The notes under the pieces were generated by a model, which was given only the letters and a program-made list of their open reading frames with translations, had not been told where the DNA came from and did no database searches. A DNA stretch of 64,000 bases, from positions 1-64,000 of the forward strand of contig NZ_JASCXN010000007.1 of assembly GCF_030010625.1 (NCBI RefSeq). The letters are read 5' to 3'. This document shows, in pieces, positions 8,771 to 18,327 of this stretch. The DNA comes from Streptomyces sp. CC208A. Lineage in GTDB: Bacteria > Actinomycetota > Actinomycetes > Streptomycetales > Streptomycetaceae. Within the stretch, counting starts at the first letter, position 1. Each line of letters starts with the position of its first letter. The position numbers and the translations under genes were made by a program.

Positions 8771-10978
8771 ATGGGCGACAAGGCGCGCACCCCCACCGGA
8801 GCCGCCGGCAGGGCACCGACGGCCGACCGGCCCTCGGAGGTACGGAACGTGGTGCTGGTCGGCCACAGCGGATCGGGCAAGACGACGCTCGTCGAGGCGC
8901 TCGCGCAGACGGCGGGGGCCCTGGGCCGGGCCGGCCGGGTCGAGGACGGCGCGACCGTCTCCGACTACGACGAGATCGAGCATCGCCAGCACCGCTCGGT
9001 ACAGCTCTCCCTCGTGCCGGTCGGCTGGGAGGGCTTCAAGATCAATCTGCTCGACACCCCCGGATACGCCGACTTCGTCGGAGAGCTGAGGGCCGGTCTG
9101 CGCGCGGCGGACGCGGCCCTCTTCGTCGTCTCGGCCGCCCAGGAGGCCGACGCGGTCGCCGCCTCCACCCGGATGGTCTGGGAGGAGTGCGCGGCCGTCG
9201 GCATGCCCCGCGCCATCGTCGTCACCCACCTCGACACGGCCCGTACCGGCTTCGCCGAGCTGACCGAGGTCTGCGCCGGGCTCTTCGGCCATGACGACCC
9301 CGACGCCGTCCTCCCCCTCTACCTGCCGGTGCACGGCCCCGAGGGCCCCGACGGCCACGCCCCCGCGACCGGTCTGATCGGTCTGCTCTCGGAGCGGGTC
9401 TTCGACTACTCCACGGGCGAGCGGCGCGAGCTGCCGCCCGGCGACGCCGAGCGGGAGCTGATCGCCGGGGCGCGGTCCCGGCTCATCGAGGGGATCATCG
9501 CCGAGAGCGAGGACGAGACCCTGATGGACCGTTACCTCGGCGGCGAGGAGATCGACTTCGGGACCCTCGTCGGCGATCTGGAGAAGGCGGTCGCCCGGGG
9601 CGGTTTCCACCCGGTGCTCGCCGCCGCGCCGGCCGTCGACGGCGGCGGGCAGGGCCTGGGCACCGTCGAGCTCCTGGAGCTGATCACCCGCGGCTTCCCC
9701 TCCCCTCTGGAGCACGAGCCGCCGGCCGTCACCACCCCCTCCGGCGAACTCCGGCCCCCGCTCGCCTGCGACCCCGACGGGCCGCTGGTCGCCGAGGTCG
9801 TGAAGACGGCCGCCGACCCCTACCAGGGTCGGATCTCCCTCGTCCGGGTCTTCTCCGGCACCCTCCGCCCCGACGAGACCGTGCACGTCTCCGGGCACGG
9901 CCTGGCCGACCGGGGGCACGAGGATCACGACGTCGAGGAACGGGTCGGCGCCCTCACCTCCCCCTTCGGCAAGCAGCAGCGGCCGATGGCGCACTGCGTC
10001 GCCGGGGACCTCGCCTGTGTGGCCCGGCTCGGCCGCGCCGAGACCGGCGACACCCTCTCCGCCCAGGACGATCCACTGCTCATCGAGGCGTGGACCATGC
10101 CCGAACCGCTGCTGCCGCTCGCCGTCGAGGCGCACAGCAAGGCCGACGAGGACCGGCTCTCCCAGGGCCTGGCGAAACTGGTCGCCGAGGACCCGACCCT
10201 CCGCCTCGAACAGAACCAGGACACCGGCCAGGTCGTCCTGTGGTGCCTGGGCGAGGCCCATCAGGACGTCGTCCTGGAGCGGCTGCGCGGCCGCTACGGG
10301 GTGCGCGTCGACTCCGTCCCGTACCGGGTGCCGCTGCGCGAGACCTTCGGCGCCCCCGCCTCGGGCCGCGGACGGCACGTCAAACAGTCGGGCGGCCACG
10401 GCCAGTTCGCGATCTGCGAGATCGACGTCGAACCGCTCCCGCCGGGCAGCGGCGTCGAGTTCGTCGACAAGGTGGTGGGCGGAGCGGTCCCCCGCCCGTT
10501 CATCGCCTCCGTCGAGAAGGGCGTACGGGCGCAGGCCGCGCGCGGCGTCGCCGCCGGGCATCCGCTGGTCGACGTCCGGGTCACCCTCAAGGACGGGAAG
10601 GCCCACTCGGTGGACTCCTCCGACGCCGCCTTCCAGACCGCCGGGGCGCTCGCCCTGCGCGAGGCGGCCGCCGGGGTCCCGGTCCACCTCCTGGAGCCGG
10701 TCGCCGAGGTGCGGGTGCTCGTCCCCGACGAGTACGTCGGCGCGGTGATGAGCGACCTGTCCGGGCGGCGCGGCCGGGTCGTCGGCACCGACCAGGCGGG
10801 GCCGGGCCGCACGGTCGTCAGGGCCGAGGTGCCGGAGATCGAGATCGGGCGGTACGCGATCGACCTGAGGTCCGTCTCGCACGGCACCGGCCGCTTCGAC
10901 CGCAGCTACGCCCGGCACGAACCGATGCCCCCTCAGCTCGCCGAACGCGTCCGCGAACAGGCCGGAAAGCGCTCCTAG
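8771..10978 (+). CDS. Elongation factor G-like GTPase (EF-G2 type)
   Basis: The 735-residue protein has the whole EF-G architecture: a G domain (G1 GHSGSGKTT at 31-39, G3 DTPGYADF near 95-102), a beta-barrel domain II, and domains III to V. The ATG is set by a GGAGG site seven bases upstream. The G4 motif that reads NKxD in translational EF-G is THLD here (about 152-155), and the G2 loop is unlike canonical EF-G. This places it with the EF-G2 paralogues of actinobacteria. Some of these bind ribosomes but lack normal translocation activity. It is divergent from pgsA and shares a 263-base promoter region with it. The function is unsettled; ribosome recycling, stress roles or tetracycline-protection-like roles are possibilities. 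Confidence 0.9.
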   Translation: MGDKARTPTGAAGRAPTADRPSEVRNVVLVGHSGSGKTTLVEALAQTAGALGRAGRVEDGATVSDYDEIEHRQHRSVQLSLVPVGWEGFKINLLDTPGYADFVGELRAGLRAADAALFVVSAAQEADAVAASTRMVWEECAAVGMPRAIVVTHLDTARTGFAELTEVCAGLFGHDDPDAVLPLYLPVHGPEGPDGHAPATGLIGLLSERVFDYSTGERRELPPGDAERELIAGARSRLIEGIIAESEDETLMDRYLGGEEIDFGTLVGDLEKAVARGGFHPVLAAAPAVDGGGQGLGTVELLELITRGFPSPLEHEPPAVTTPSGELRPPLACDPDGPLVAEVVKTAADPYQGRISLVRVFSGTLRPDETVHVSGHGLADRGHEDHDVEERVGALTSPFGKQQRPMAHCVAGDLACVARLGRAETGDTLSAQDDPLLIEAWTMPEPLLPLAVEAHSKADEDRLSQGLAKLVAEDPTLRLEQNQDTGQVVLWCLGEAHQDVVLERLRGRYGVRVDSVPYRVPLRETFGAPASGRGRHVKQSGGHGQFAICEIDVEPLPPGSGVEFVDKVVGGAVPRPFIASVEKGVRAQAARGVAAGHPLVDVRVTLKDGKAHSVDSSDAAFQTAGALALREAAAGVPVHLLEPVAEVRVLVPDEYVGAVMSDLSGRRGRVVGTDQAGPGRTVVRAEVPEIEIGRYAIDLRSVSHGTGRFDRSYARHEPMPPQLAERVREQAGKRS

Positions 10979-10999
10979 TTGACGGAGCGGCAGCCACCG

Positions 11000-11029
11000 C
11001 CGTCCGTCCGGGGCGCACCGGGCGGACGG
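11000..11029 (+). terminator. Hairpin terminator after the EF-G-like gene
   Basis: CCGTCCGTCCGG pairs with CCGGGCGGACGG (11 of 12 pairs) around a six-base loop, 21 bases after the stop codon. It probably ends the EF-G-like transcript before the next same-strand gene. Confidence 0.6.
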
Positions 11030-11153
11030 GTTCCGGTCGCGGTTGTCCACAGCCGGTGACGCATACCACGCCTCCCGGTTACGCTGTGGTGCCCAGCTCG
11101 GAAGGTGTGCGGGGCACGGCAGTCGGGAACAGCCCGCACAGGTACTCGCGGTG

Positions 11154-12812
11154 ATGGGGGCGGAAGTGGCGATCGACGGTTTCGGACCGGGGGCACAGAT
11201 CCCGCTCCAGGGCGGCAGCGGCCTGACCGGGGCGACGAACGCGCTGGCCTCGGCCGCGTACCGGGACAGCCCCCTGGAGACCATCCAGGAAGCCGACAAC
11301 GAGTACTACAAGACCACGCTCAAGAAGGGGAAGTGGGAGAAGCTCTTCCGCCCCGACCTCGGCGAGGCGTTCTCCCGGGCCGTCCAGGTCCGCATGCTCG
11401 GCGGCGGCCGCAAGCCCCTCATCCAGTCCTTCGGCGCCGAGCCCCAGCCGGTCGTCGAGCACTGTCTCGCCGCCACCCACATCCGCCGGCAGCGCGACAT
11501 CAAGCTGACCCTGGTCACCTTCTTCTGCGGGGTGCTCTTCCTCCCCGGCCTGCTGCTCTGGCTCGGCGTCATCCACCTGCGCCGCACCGCCGCGGGCTCG
11601 GACGACAAGCGGACCAGCGCGCTCGGCACCGCCCTTCTCTACGCGGCGGGTCTCCTCGCCCTCGTCGTCCTGGTCAGGCTGCCCTTCGACGGCCTGTTGC
11701 CCAACTACCTGCGGGCGATGATCGTCGCGCCGGTCGTCGGCTGGTACCTCGCGAGCCGGATCTGTCTCCACGCGGCCGTGGACCTCCGCGAGCGCTGGAC
11801 CGGTCTGCTCGACGGCGGCGGCGTCGGCGCCTACGTCCCCAAGTCCGTCCCCACCGATCCGGGCGAGAAGTCCGCGGAGGAGCTGCGGGTCAACCTGGAG
11901 AAGCTCTCCGCCGAGCAGCAGTCCAACGTGGTCTTCTACGCCGGCCCCAAGGGCATCCTCGGCCTCGGCACCCGCTGGGGCAGCTGGACCCTCGCCGAGG
12001 AGCTGGTGCCCCTGCCCGGCAGCGAGATGCACGACTTCCGCGCCTGGGACCTGGTCCGCAAGATCCACGACCAGCTCACCCTCCTGGAGCGCGGCTCCCT
12101 CAAGTCCGGCTTCCCCAAGCCGACCGTGAAGCACTGGATCGTCTCCCCCGTCGGCGAGGGCGCCGACGAGGTCTCCCGCCCCGAGGGCGACAACATCGTC
12201 CACTACCAGGTCAAGCCGCACGAGATACAGCGGATCTGCAACGAGCAGCAGTTCGGCGCCGGCAACCGCCACTACCTGGGCGTCCAGTTCACGCTCTGGG
12301 ACGGGAACGTGGTGCTGACCATGATGGTCACCGTCACCTCGCTCCACCACACCCTGCGCATCGAGGTCACCGGCCACGCCCTCGGCCCCGTCCACGGCCT
12401 CTTCACCACCAAGCCCAAGGCGAAGACCAAGGAGGTCTCCAAGACCGTCCGCTTCTGGGAGACCAAGGAGATCCCGCAGCCGCTGCTCGGCACCGACGAC
12501 ATCGTCCGGCTCGCCGTCCGCGCTCCGCTCACCTGGTACCCGCCGGTCCTGGACTTCCTCGGCGGCAAGATGACCCTGCCGGAGCCCTTCGGTCTGCGGC
12601 ACGTGTGGGCCGGCCCGCTCTGGAAGAACCGCTTCATGGCCGACGACGCCATCCGCATGGCCACACCCGTGGTCCGCGCGGTCCACGCGGCGACCGTCCG
12701 CTTCCTCGACGAACACAACGTGGACACCGAGCGCTTCACCAACCGCTCCCTCTTCATGAGCGGGATGCTGCAGGAGCCCGGCCCGAAGAAGGCCGACGTC
12801 TACGATGCGTGA
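11154..12812 (+). CDS. Conserved membrane protein of unknown function
   Basis: I do not recognise a named domain. The 552-residue protein has a soluble N-terminal part of about 115 residues, three predicted membrane helices (about 118-140, 157-176, 186-203), and a soluble C-terminal part of about 350 residues. That part is rich in Trp, His and Lys and looks like a large globular intracellular domain. There is no signal peptide. The start could be the ATG at 11154 or a GTG four codons later that has a GGGGGCGGA site closer to ideal spacing. Its 3' end converges on the HIT gene across a shared terminator. It is probably a streptomycete core gene, but no function is proposed. Confidence 0.75.
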   Translation: MGAEVAIDGFGPGAQIPLQGGSGLTGATNALASAAYRDSPLETIQEADNEYYKTTLKKGKWEKLFRPDLGEAFSRAVQVRMLGGGRKPLIQSFGAEPQPVVEHCLAATHIRRQRDIKLTLVTFFCGVLFLPGLLLWLGVIHLRRTAAGSDDKRTSALGTALLYAAGLLALVVLVRLPFDGLLPNYLRAMIVAPVVGWYLASRICLHAAVDLRERWTGLLDGGGVGAYVPKSVPTDPGEKSAEELRVNLEKLSAEQQSNVVFYAGPKGILGLGTRWGSWTLAEELVPLPGSEMHDFRAWDLVRKIHDQLTLLERGSLKSGFPKPTVKHWIVSPVGEGADEVSRPEGDNIVHYQVKPHEIQRICNEQQFGAGNRHYLGVQFTLWDGNVVLTMMVTVTSLHHTLRIEVTGHALGPVHGLFTTKPKAKTKEVSKTVRFWETKEIPQPLLGTDDIVRLAVRAPLTWYPPVLDFLGGKMTLPEPFGLRHVWAGPLWKNRFMADDAIRMATPVVRAVHAATVRFLDEHNVDTERFTNRSLFMSGMLQEPGPKKADVYDA

Positions 12813-12814
12813 CA

Positions 12815-12845
12815 CCGTACGGGGCCTGGGCCGGGCCCCGTACGG
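12815..12845. terminator. Bidirectional terminator between convergent genes
   Basis: A perfect 12-base-pair stem (CCGTACGGGGCC with GGCCCCGTACGG) and a seven-base loop lie three bases after the stop of the membrane protein, on the other side of which the HIT gene ends. It can serve both transcripts. Confidence 0.75.
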
Positions 12846-12863
12846 AAGAACCCGTACCGGGGG

Positions 12864-13415
12864 TCAGAGCGAGGCGGGCCAGGCGCCGGCCAGCATCTTC
12901 CGGGTGTCGGCGAGCAGCTGCGGCAGCACCTTGGTGTGGCCCACGACCGGCATGAAGTTGGTGTCCCCGCCCCAGCGCGGCACCACGTGCTGGTGCAGGT
13001 GCGCGGCGATCCCGGCGCCCGCCACGGAGCCCTGGTTCATCCCGATGTTGAAGCCGTGCGCGCCGGACGCGGCCCGCAGGGCGATCATGGCCCGCTTGGT
13101 GAAGTCGGCCAGCTCGGTCGTCTCCGCCGTGTCCAGGTCCGTGTAGTCGGCGACGTGCCGGTAGGGGACGACCATCAGGTGCCCACCGTTGTACGGGTAC
13201 AGGTTGAGGACCGCGTACACGCTCTCGCCGCGGGCGATCACCAGGCCGTCCTCGTCCGACTTCGACGGGATCGAGCAGAACGGGCAGCCGTCGTCGGCCC
13301 CCGGCCCGGTCGGCTTGTTCTCGCCCTGGATGTACGCCATCCGGTGGGGCGTCCACAGGCGCTGGAACGCGTCCGGCGCCCCCACCCCGATCTGCTGCTC
13401 CGGCTCAGTCGTCAT
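12864..13415 (-). CDS. HIT family nucleotide hydrolase/phosphorylase
   Basis: HIT proteins act on dinucleoside polyphosphates or AMP conjugates through a histidine triad. Here the triad is HLHQHVVP, with His at about 139, 141 and 143 of 183 residues. A CPFCSI zinc-type Cys pair precedes the domain near residue 44. In mycobacteria the gene next to thrS and pgsA is an AP4A phosphorylase, and this is probably its ortholog. The start is uncertain: the ATG at 13413-13415 (MTTEPEQQ) is used, and another ATG four codons upstream lies near a possible promoter. It is divergent from the potassium channel gene. Confidence 0.9.
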   Translation of the reverse strand: MTTEPEQQIGVGAPDAFQRLWTPHRMAYIQGENKPTGPGADDGCPFCSIPSKSDEDGLVIARGESVYAVLNLYPYNGGHLMVVPYRHVADYTDLDTAETTELADFTKRAMIALRAASGAHGFNIGMNQGSVAGAGIAAHLHQHVVPRWGGDTNFMPVVGHTKVLPQLLADTRKMLAGAWPASL

Positions 13416-13493
13416 GCCGTGCAGCATATTGCGTCGCCCGTTCGGAACGTGTCGGCGGGGCGAGGCGAGCGTCCCCGGGGTGATCCTGATCCG

Positions 13494-14213
13494 ATGAGCG
13501 ACAGGCCCCCGAAACCGCCCCGGCAGGAACACTGGGACCGCCGCATGGAAGTACCGCTCGCCGTGGCCTCCGTCGCCTTCCTCACGGGGTACGCGGTCCG
13601 GGTCCTCGCCCGCGACCAGCTGCCCCGGTTCGGCGCCGACCTCTGCCTCGGGGTGATCCTCGGCTCCTGGGCGGTCTTCCTCACGGATTACGCGGTACGG
13701 CTCCGGCTCAGCGGCCTCGGCCCCCCGCGCTTCGTCCGCACCCATCTCCTCGACACCGTCGTCCTGCTGCTGCCGCTGCTGCGCCCGCTCCGGATGGTCG
13801 CGCTCTACGACCGCGTCCAGCGCCGCCGGGGCCAGCCGCGGCTCGGCCTCTACGCCCGGGTCATGGTCTACTCCGGGCTCTCGGTCTCGCTGCTCGGCTT
13901 CACCGCCGCGCTCACCGTCTACCACCACGAGGTCGGCGCCCCCGGCGCCACGATCCGCACCTTCGGCGACTCCCTGTGGTGGGCCAGCGCCACCCTGGCG
14001 ACGGTCGGCTACGGCGACGTGACCCCGGTGACCCCGATCGGGCGGGTGGTGGCGGTCGGCCTGATGGCCTGCGGCCTGGCGCTGCTCGGGGCGGTGACGG
14101 GTTCGTTCTCGTCGTGGCTGATCCAGACGTTCAGACGGGAGGACGAGGAGCCGGGGAACGGGGAACGGGGGAACGGGGGGAGGCCCCCGGGGGGTTCCCC
14201 GGGGGCCTCCTGA
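13494..14213 (+). CDS. Two-pore-helix/voltage-gated-like potassium channel
   Basis: The 239-residue protein carries the potassium selectivity filter TVGYGD at residues 170-175, preceded by a pore helix (FGDSLWWASATLA). The final pore helix (about 185-210) follows. Upstream are four hydrophobic segments, and the fourth contains spaced arginines (LLRPLRMVALYDRVQRRR). This recalls an S4-type segment, so a six-helix Kv-like subunit is likely. The C-terminal tail is short and Gly/Pro rich and is encoded partly by a terminator hairpin. There is no RCK domain. Physiological role is unknown. It converges on thrS. Confidence 0.88.
   Translation: MSDRPPKPPRQEHWDRRMEVPLAVASVAFLTGYAVRVLARDQLPRFGADLCLGVILGSWAVFLTDYAVRLRLSGLGPPRFVRTHLLDTVVLLLPLLRPLRMVALYDRVQRRRGQPRLGLYARVMVYSGLSVSLLGFTAALTVYHHEVGAPGATIRTFGDSLWWASATLATVGYGDVTPVTPIGRVVAVGLMACGLALLGAVTGSFSSWLIQTFRREDEEPGNGERGNGGRPPGGSPGAS
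14179..14210. terminator. Bidirectional terminator overlapping the channel 3' end
   Basis: A perfect 14-base-pair stem (GGAGGCCCCCGGGG with CCCCGGGGGCCTCC) and a four-base loop sit inside the last codons of the channel gene, just before the convergent thrS stop. The hairpin forces the Gly/Pro-rich C-terminus of the channel. Confidence 0.75.
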
Positions 14214-14227
14214 GCACGCTCCGGCCG

Positions 14228-16204
14228 TCAGACCTGGACGCGCTCCTCGACGATCTTGGCGATCTTGGCGATGGCCTCGTCGACGGGGATGCCGTTCTCC
14301 TGCGAACCGTCGCGGTAGCGGAAGGAGACGGCACCGGCGGCCATGTCCTCGTCACCCGCGATGATCATGAACGGGACCTTCTGCTTCTGCGCGTTGCGGA
14401 TCTTCTTCTGCATCCGGTCGGAGGAGGCGTCCACGTCGACCCGCAGGCCCTGCTTCTTCGCCTTGGCGGCGAACTCCTGGAGGTACTCGACGTGCGCGTC
14501 GCCGATCGGGATGCCGGTGGCCTGGACCGGGGCGAGCCACGGCGGCATGGCGCCCGCGTAGTGCTCCAGGAGCACCGCGAAGAACCGCTCGATCGAGCCG
14601 AAGAGCGCGCGGTGGATCATGACCGGGCGCTGCTTGGTGCCGTCCGGGGCGGTGTACTCCAGGTCGAAGCGCTCCGGCAGGTTGAAGTCGAGCTGGACGG
14701 TCGACATCTGCCAGGTGCGGCCGATGGCGTCCCGCGCCTGCACCGAGATCTTCGGGCCGTAGAAGGCGGCGCCGCCCGGGTCGGGGGTGAGCGGCAGGCC
14801 CTGCTTCTCGGCGACCTGCTGGAGGACGGCGGTGGCCTCCTCCCACACCTCGTCGGAGCCGACGAACTTCTCCGGGTCCTTGGTCGACAGCTCCAGGTAG
14901 AAGTCGGTCAGACCGTAGTCGCGGAGCAGGTTGAGGACGAAGGTGAGGGTCTTGTCCAGCTCCTCCGCCATCTGCTCGCGGGTGCAGTAGATGTGCGCGT
15001 CGTCCTGGGTGAAGCCCCGGGCCCGGGTCAGGCCGTGCACGACGCCCGACTTCTCGTACCGGTACACGGTGCCGAACTCGAACAGGCGCAGCGGCAGCTC
15101 ACGGTAGGAGCGCCCGCGCGCGTCGAAGATCAGGTTGTGCATCGGGCAGTTCATGGGCTTGAGGTAGTAGTCCACGCCCTCGTCGAGCTGCATGGGCGGG
15201 TACATGCCCTCGGCGTACCAGTCGAGGTGCCCGGACTTCTCGAAGAGCTTGCCCTTGGTGGCGTGCGGCGAGTAGACGAACTCGTAGCCCTCCTCCTCGT
15301 GCCGCTTGCGCGAGTAGTCCTCCATGACCCGGCGGATGATGCCGCCCTTGGGGTGGAAGACGGCGAGGCCGGAGCCGATCTCGTCCGGGATGGAGAAGAG
15401 GTCGAGCTCGTTGCCGAGCTTGCGGTGGTCGCGTTTCTCGGCCTCGGCGAGGAAGTCGAGGTACGCCTTCAGCTCGTCCTTCGACGGCCACGCGGTGCCG
15501 TAGATGCGCTGGAGCATCGGGTTCTTCTCGCTGCCGCGCCAGTAGGCGGCCGCGTTCCGCATCAGCTTGAACGCCGGGATGTTCCGGGTCGAGGGCAGGT
15601 GCGGGCCCCGGCAGAGGTCCTTCCAGCACAGCTCGCCGGTCTTGGCGTCCAGGTTGTCGTAGATGGTCAGCTCGCCGCCGCCCACCTCGACGTCGGCGCC
15701 GTCCTCGGAGCCGGCCGAGCCCTTGATGCCGATGAGCTCCAGCTTGTAGGGCTCGTCGGCGAGCTCCTCGCGGGCGGCCTCGTCGGTGACGACGCGGCGG
15801 GCGAACTTCTGTCCGCGCTTCTGGATCTCCTGCATCTTCTTCTCGATGGCCTTGAGATCCTCGGGCGTGAACGGCTTCTCGACGTCGAAGTCGTAGTAGA
15901 AGCCGTCACGGACCGGCGGGCCGATGCCCAGCTTGGCCTCGGGGAAGAGCTCCTGCACGGCCTGCGCCATGACGTGCGCGGTCGAGTGGCGCAGGATGTT
16001 CAGGCCGTCCTCGGAGGAGATCTCGACGCCCTCGACGACGTCGCCCTCGGCGAGCTCGTACGAGAGGTCCTTCAGCTCCCCGGCGACGCGGGCGGCGATG
16101 ACGGTGCGGTCGTCGGCGAACAGGGCGCCGGCCGTGGTGCCCGCGCTCACCGTCCTCTCCTCGGGTCCTGAGGCGTTCTGGACGGTCACACGGACTTCGG
16201 ACAC
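14228..16204 (-). CDS. thrS: Threonyl-tRNA synthetase
   Basis: The 658-residue class II synthetase has an N-terminal TGS domain (about 1-62) and a second editing-type domain ([10 protein letters not shown] with HSTAH metal histidines). The catalytic core has motif 2 ([10 protein letters not shown]) and the zinc cysteine in MNCPMHN. A C-terminal anticodon-binding domain (about 550-650) completes it. The GTG at 16202-16204 is chosen because GGAG lies seven bases upstream. An ATG five codons earlier overlaps that ribosome site. No T-box leader is seen in the 136 bases upstream. The gene is complete. Confidence 0.97.
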   Translation of the reverse strand: MSEVRVTVQNASGPEERTVSAGTTAGALFADDRTVIAARVAGELKDLSYELAEGDVVEGVEISSEDGLNILRHSTAHVMAQAVQELFPEAKLGIGPPVRDGFYYDFDVEKPFTPEDLKAIEKKMQEIQKRGQKFARRVVTDEAAREELADEPYKLELIGIKGSAGSEDGADVEVGGGELTIYDNLDAKTGELCWKDLCRGPHLPSTRNIPAFKLMRNAAAYWRGSEKNPMLQRIYGTAWPSKDELKAYLDFLAEAEKRDHRKLGNELDLFSIPDEIGSGLAVFHPKGGIIRRVMEDYSRKRHEEEGYEFVYSPHATKGKLFEKSGHLDWYAEGMYPPMQLDEGVDYYLKPMNCPMHNLIFDARGRSYRELPLRLFEFGTVYRYEKSGVVHGLTRARGFTQDDAHIYCTREQMAEELDKTLTFVLNLLRDYGLTDFYLELSTKDPEKFVGSDEVWEEATAVLQQVAEKQGLPLTPDPGGAAFYGPKISVQARDAIGRTWQMSTVQLDFNLPERFDLEYTAPDGTKQRPVMIHRALFGSIERFFAVLLEHYAGAMPPWLAPVQATGIPIGDAHVEYLQEFAAKAKKQGLRVDVDASSDRMQKKIRNAQKQKVPFMIIAGDEDMAAGAVSFRYRDGSQENGIPVDEAIAKIAKIVEERVQV

Positions 16205-16340
16205 GGGTAACTCCATGCATCGGGGCGCAGGCAGACACGAGGTGCCGGCGCCGGCGGCGCGCGGCAGAGACGAGGTGCCGCGTCAGCCTCGATCTTACGG
16301 GGGTCCGCGGCCTCCCACCCACCGCGTTTCCCCCGGCCCC

Positions 16341-17642
16341 TCACTCCCCGGGCCCGCACGCCTCCTCGAAGAAATCGAGATCCTCGTGCAGGGACTTCAT
16401 CAGCCGGTCCCGCTCCGCCTCGTCGACCTGGACGGGGACGACGTCGGAGGGGTCGGTGAGGCGGCGGAAGCCGCCGCGGCTCTCCAGGCGGCCGACGACC
16501 CGGATGGGGAGGCCGACGAGGTGGGCGTGGCCGGCGGTGCGGTACGCCTCCTCGTCGAGGGTGACGCGGACGTGGCCGACGTCCGCGCCGCCGAGCACCC
16601 GGAGCTTGACCCTGCCCTCGCCGCGCGGCCCGGAGCGGCGCAGCCGGACGACGGCGCCGGTGATCCGCACGGGGACGGAGGGCTCGTCGGTGAGGTAGCG
16701 GGCGCTCGCCTCGCGCAGCGCGGGCAGGTCGCCGGGCGAGAACTCGACGGGCTCGGGCCGGGCGGCGCAGCCGTCGGGGACGCCGGCGGCCGGGGCCCAC
16801 GCGAGGGCGATGCGGGCGCCTTCCGTACCGCGGACGAGGGCGACGAGCGCTTCGGTGAGTTCGCGGCTGACGCCCGCCTCGACGGCGGAGTCGAAGGCGT
16901 CCATGCCGCCGGTGGCGCGCTGGTAGTCGACGGCCTCACGGGCGGCGTGGAGGGCGTGGTGGAGGCGGACGGCGACGGGGCGACCGGGCGGGACGGGCAG
17001 GAAGGCGGTGAGGGCGCGGCCGCCGGGGTCGGTGGCGAGAACGACGGGTTCGAGGGCGGCCCGGGCGGCGGAGCGGTGCCGGGAGCCGTGGTAGCCGGCC
17101 CGGCCGCGCACGGCGAGGGCACCCGCGAGGAGGACCCCGCGGGCGGCGGAGCGGAACCGCTCCTGCGCGGGCCAGGGCACGGTGCCGGCCGGGCCGGGGG
17201 GCACCTCGCGCCACCAGCGGATCTCGTCGCTGGGGACGGCGAGTCCGGTGAGGATCTCGCGGGCGGAGGGGGTGGCGCTGCGAGCGAGCGCGGTGAGGGC
17301 CTCGCCGATGAGGTCCTCGCTGTCGGGGAAGGCCAGGCTGTCCGGTACGAGGAGGCTGGTGCCGCCGCTCCCCGGTCCGCTGCCGGGCGGGGTCCAGCGG
17401 CCGTAGCGTCCCGCGGCCCCGCCGCGGCGCCGCCAGCCGTGGCGGGCGAGGAGCGCGCCGAGGACGCGCGGGTCCACGCGGCCGGGGTCGGGCACCCCGT
17501 CGGCCGGGGCGGCCCAGGGGTCGGCGGGTTCGGCGGGGGGCGCCGGGTGGGGCCGGTACGGCGGCGGTACGGGGGCGGGGCCGCGCCCGGCCCCGCCCCC
17601 GTCCCCCGTCCCGTGTCCGGGTCCGTCGATCGGTCGGTGCAT
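16341..17642 (-). CDS. Unknown protein coupled to a DUF4365-like gene
   Basis: I do not recognise this 433-residue protein. The first 45 residues are Pro/Gly rich and probably disordered. The middle is helical and Ala/Arg rich. The last 170 residues look like a beta-rich nucleic-acid-binding-like domain (RITGAVVRLRRSG, GRVKLRVLGG, HLVGLPIRVVGRLE, RRLTDPSDVVPV). It has no membrane segment or signal. Its ATG overlaps the stop of the upstream DUF4365-like gene by one base (TGATG), so the two are translationally coupled and probably work together. Confidence 0.75.
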   Translation of the reverse strand: MHRPIDGPGHGTGDGGGAGRGPAPVPPPYRPHPAPPAEPADPWAAPADGVPDPGRVDPRVLGALLARHGWRRRGGAAGRYGRWTPPGSGPGSGGTSLLVPDSLAFPDSEDLIGEALTALARSATPSAREILTGLAVPSDEIRWWREVPPGPAGTVPWPAQERFRSAARGVLLAGALAVRGRAGYHGSRHRSAARAALEPVVLATDPGGRALTAFLPVPPGRPVAVRLHHALHAAREAVDYQRATGGMDAFDSAVEAGVSRELTEALVALVRGTEGARIALAWAPAAGVPDGCAARPEPVEFSPGDLPALREASARYLTDEPSVPVRITGAVVRLRRSGPRGEGRVKLRVLGGADVGHVRVTLDEEAYRTAGHAHLVGLPIRVVGRLESRGGFRRLTDPSDVVPVQVDEAERDRLMKSLHEDLDFFEEACGPGE

Positions 17643-18208
17643 CAGGGTCTCCCTCCCCGGCCGACCCGGGTCATGATCTCGCAGAGCGCCCGGTCGTCGA
17701 AGATCCGTGCCGTGGGGACGCGCACGGTGGTCCGGCGGCGCCCGGTGACCGGGTGTCCGGCCAGGTTCGTCCAGTAGCAGCAGTGCCGCAGGTCGAGCCG
17801 GTCGTGGCTCGCCCTCAGCCAGTCCTCCGGGTCTCTCGGGACGATCATGACGACCAGGATCTTGTGCACGGCCACGGGGGTCCGGGCCAGTTTCACCAGG
17901 TGGTCGTTGTCGAGGGTGAAGGGGAAGGTGCTCCCCGTGGGGCGGGCCGGCAGCTGGTAGGTGCACTTGAGCTGCACCTTGATGGTGACCTCGTCGTCGA
18001 CGGTGTGTCCGGGCGAGCCGTGGCTCACGTGCCAGTCGACGCCGTTGTCCGGGAAGGGCTGCGCGAGCGAGCAGCCCGCCGCGGCGGCGACGGCGTGCAG
18101 GTATCCCACCTGGAGGGTCTCCATGCAGGCGGTGGTGGCGAGTGAGCCGCGGGCCGGGGCCGCCCGCTGGGGCGGCAGCCCTCCCGACTCGGGTTGGGCG
18201 AGCGCCAT
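17642..18208 (-). CDS. DUF4365-like protein, possible PD-(D/E)xK fold
   Basis: The 188-residue protein begins after a clear GGAAGG site. The pattern GVDWHVSHG (Asp about 58), then DDEVTIKVQLKCT (about 71-83), reads as D...E-x-QLK. This is the arrangement of DUF4365 proteins and of PD-(D/E)xK nuclease-like folds. The C-terminal half (HKILVVMIVP, DLRHCCYWTNLAG) also fits DUF4365. Biochemical activity is unknown for the family. It is the first gene of a two-gene unit and is divergent from the DnaQ-like exonuclease gene across 119 bases. Confidence 0.7.
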   Translation of the reverse strand: MALAQPESGGLPPQRAAPARGSLATTACMETLQVGYLHAVAAAAGCSLAQPFPDNGVDWHVSHGSPGHTVDDEVTIKVQLKCTYQLPARPTGSTFPFTLDNDHLVKLARTPVAVHKILVVMIVPRDPEDWLRASHDRLDLRHCCYWTNLAGHPVTGRRRTTVRVPTARIFDDRALCEIMTRVGRGGRP

Positions 18209-18327
18209 GTGAACGTCCTTCCCCGTCCCCTGTGTTGTGACCGGTCCGCGTACGTCGCAAACAGGACGGGTATCACCGGATCGGGCAGGGGGTTGGCCAT
18301 CTGCCGCGCGGGTGCGAGGAGTTCGGG

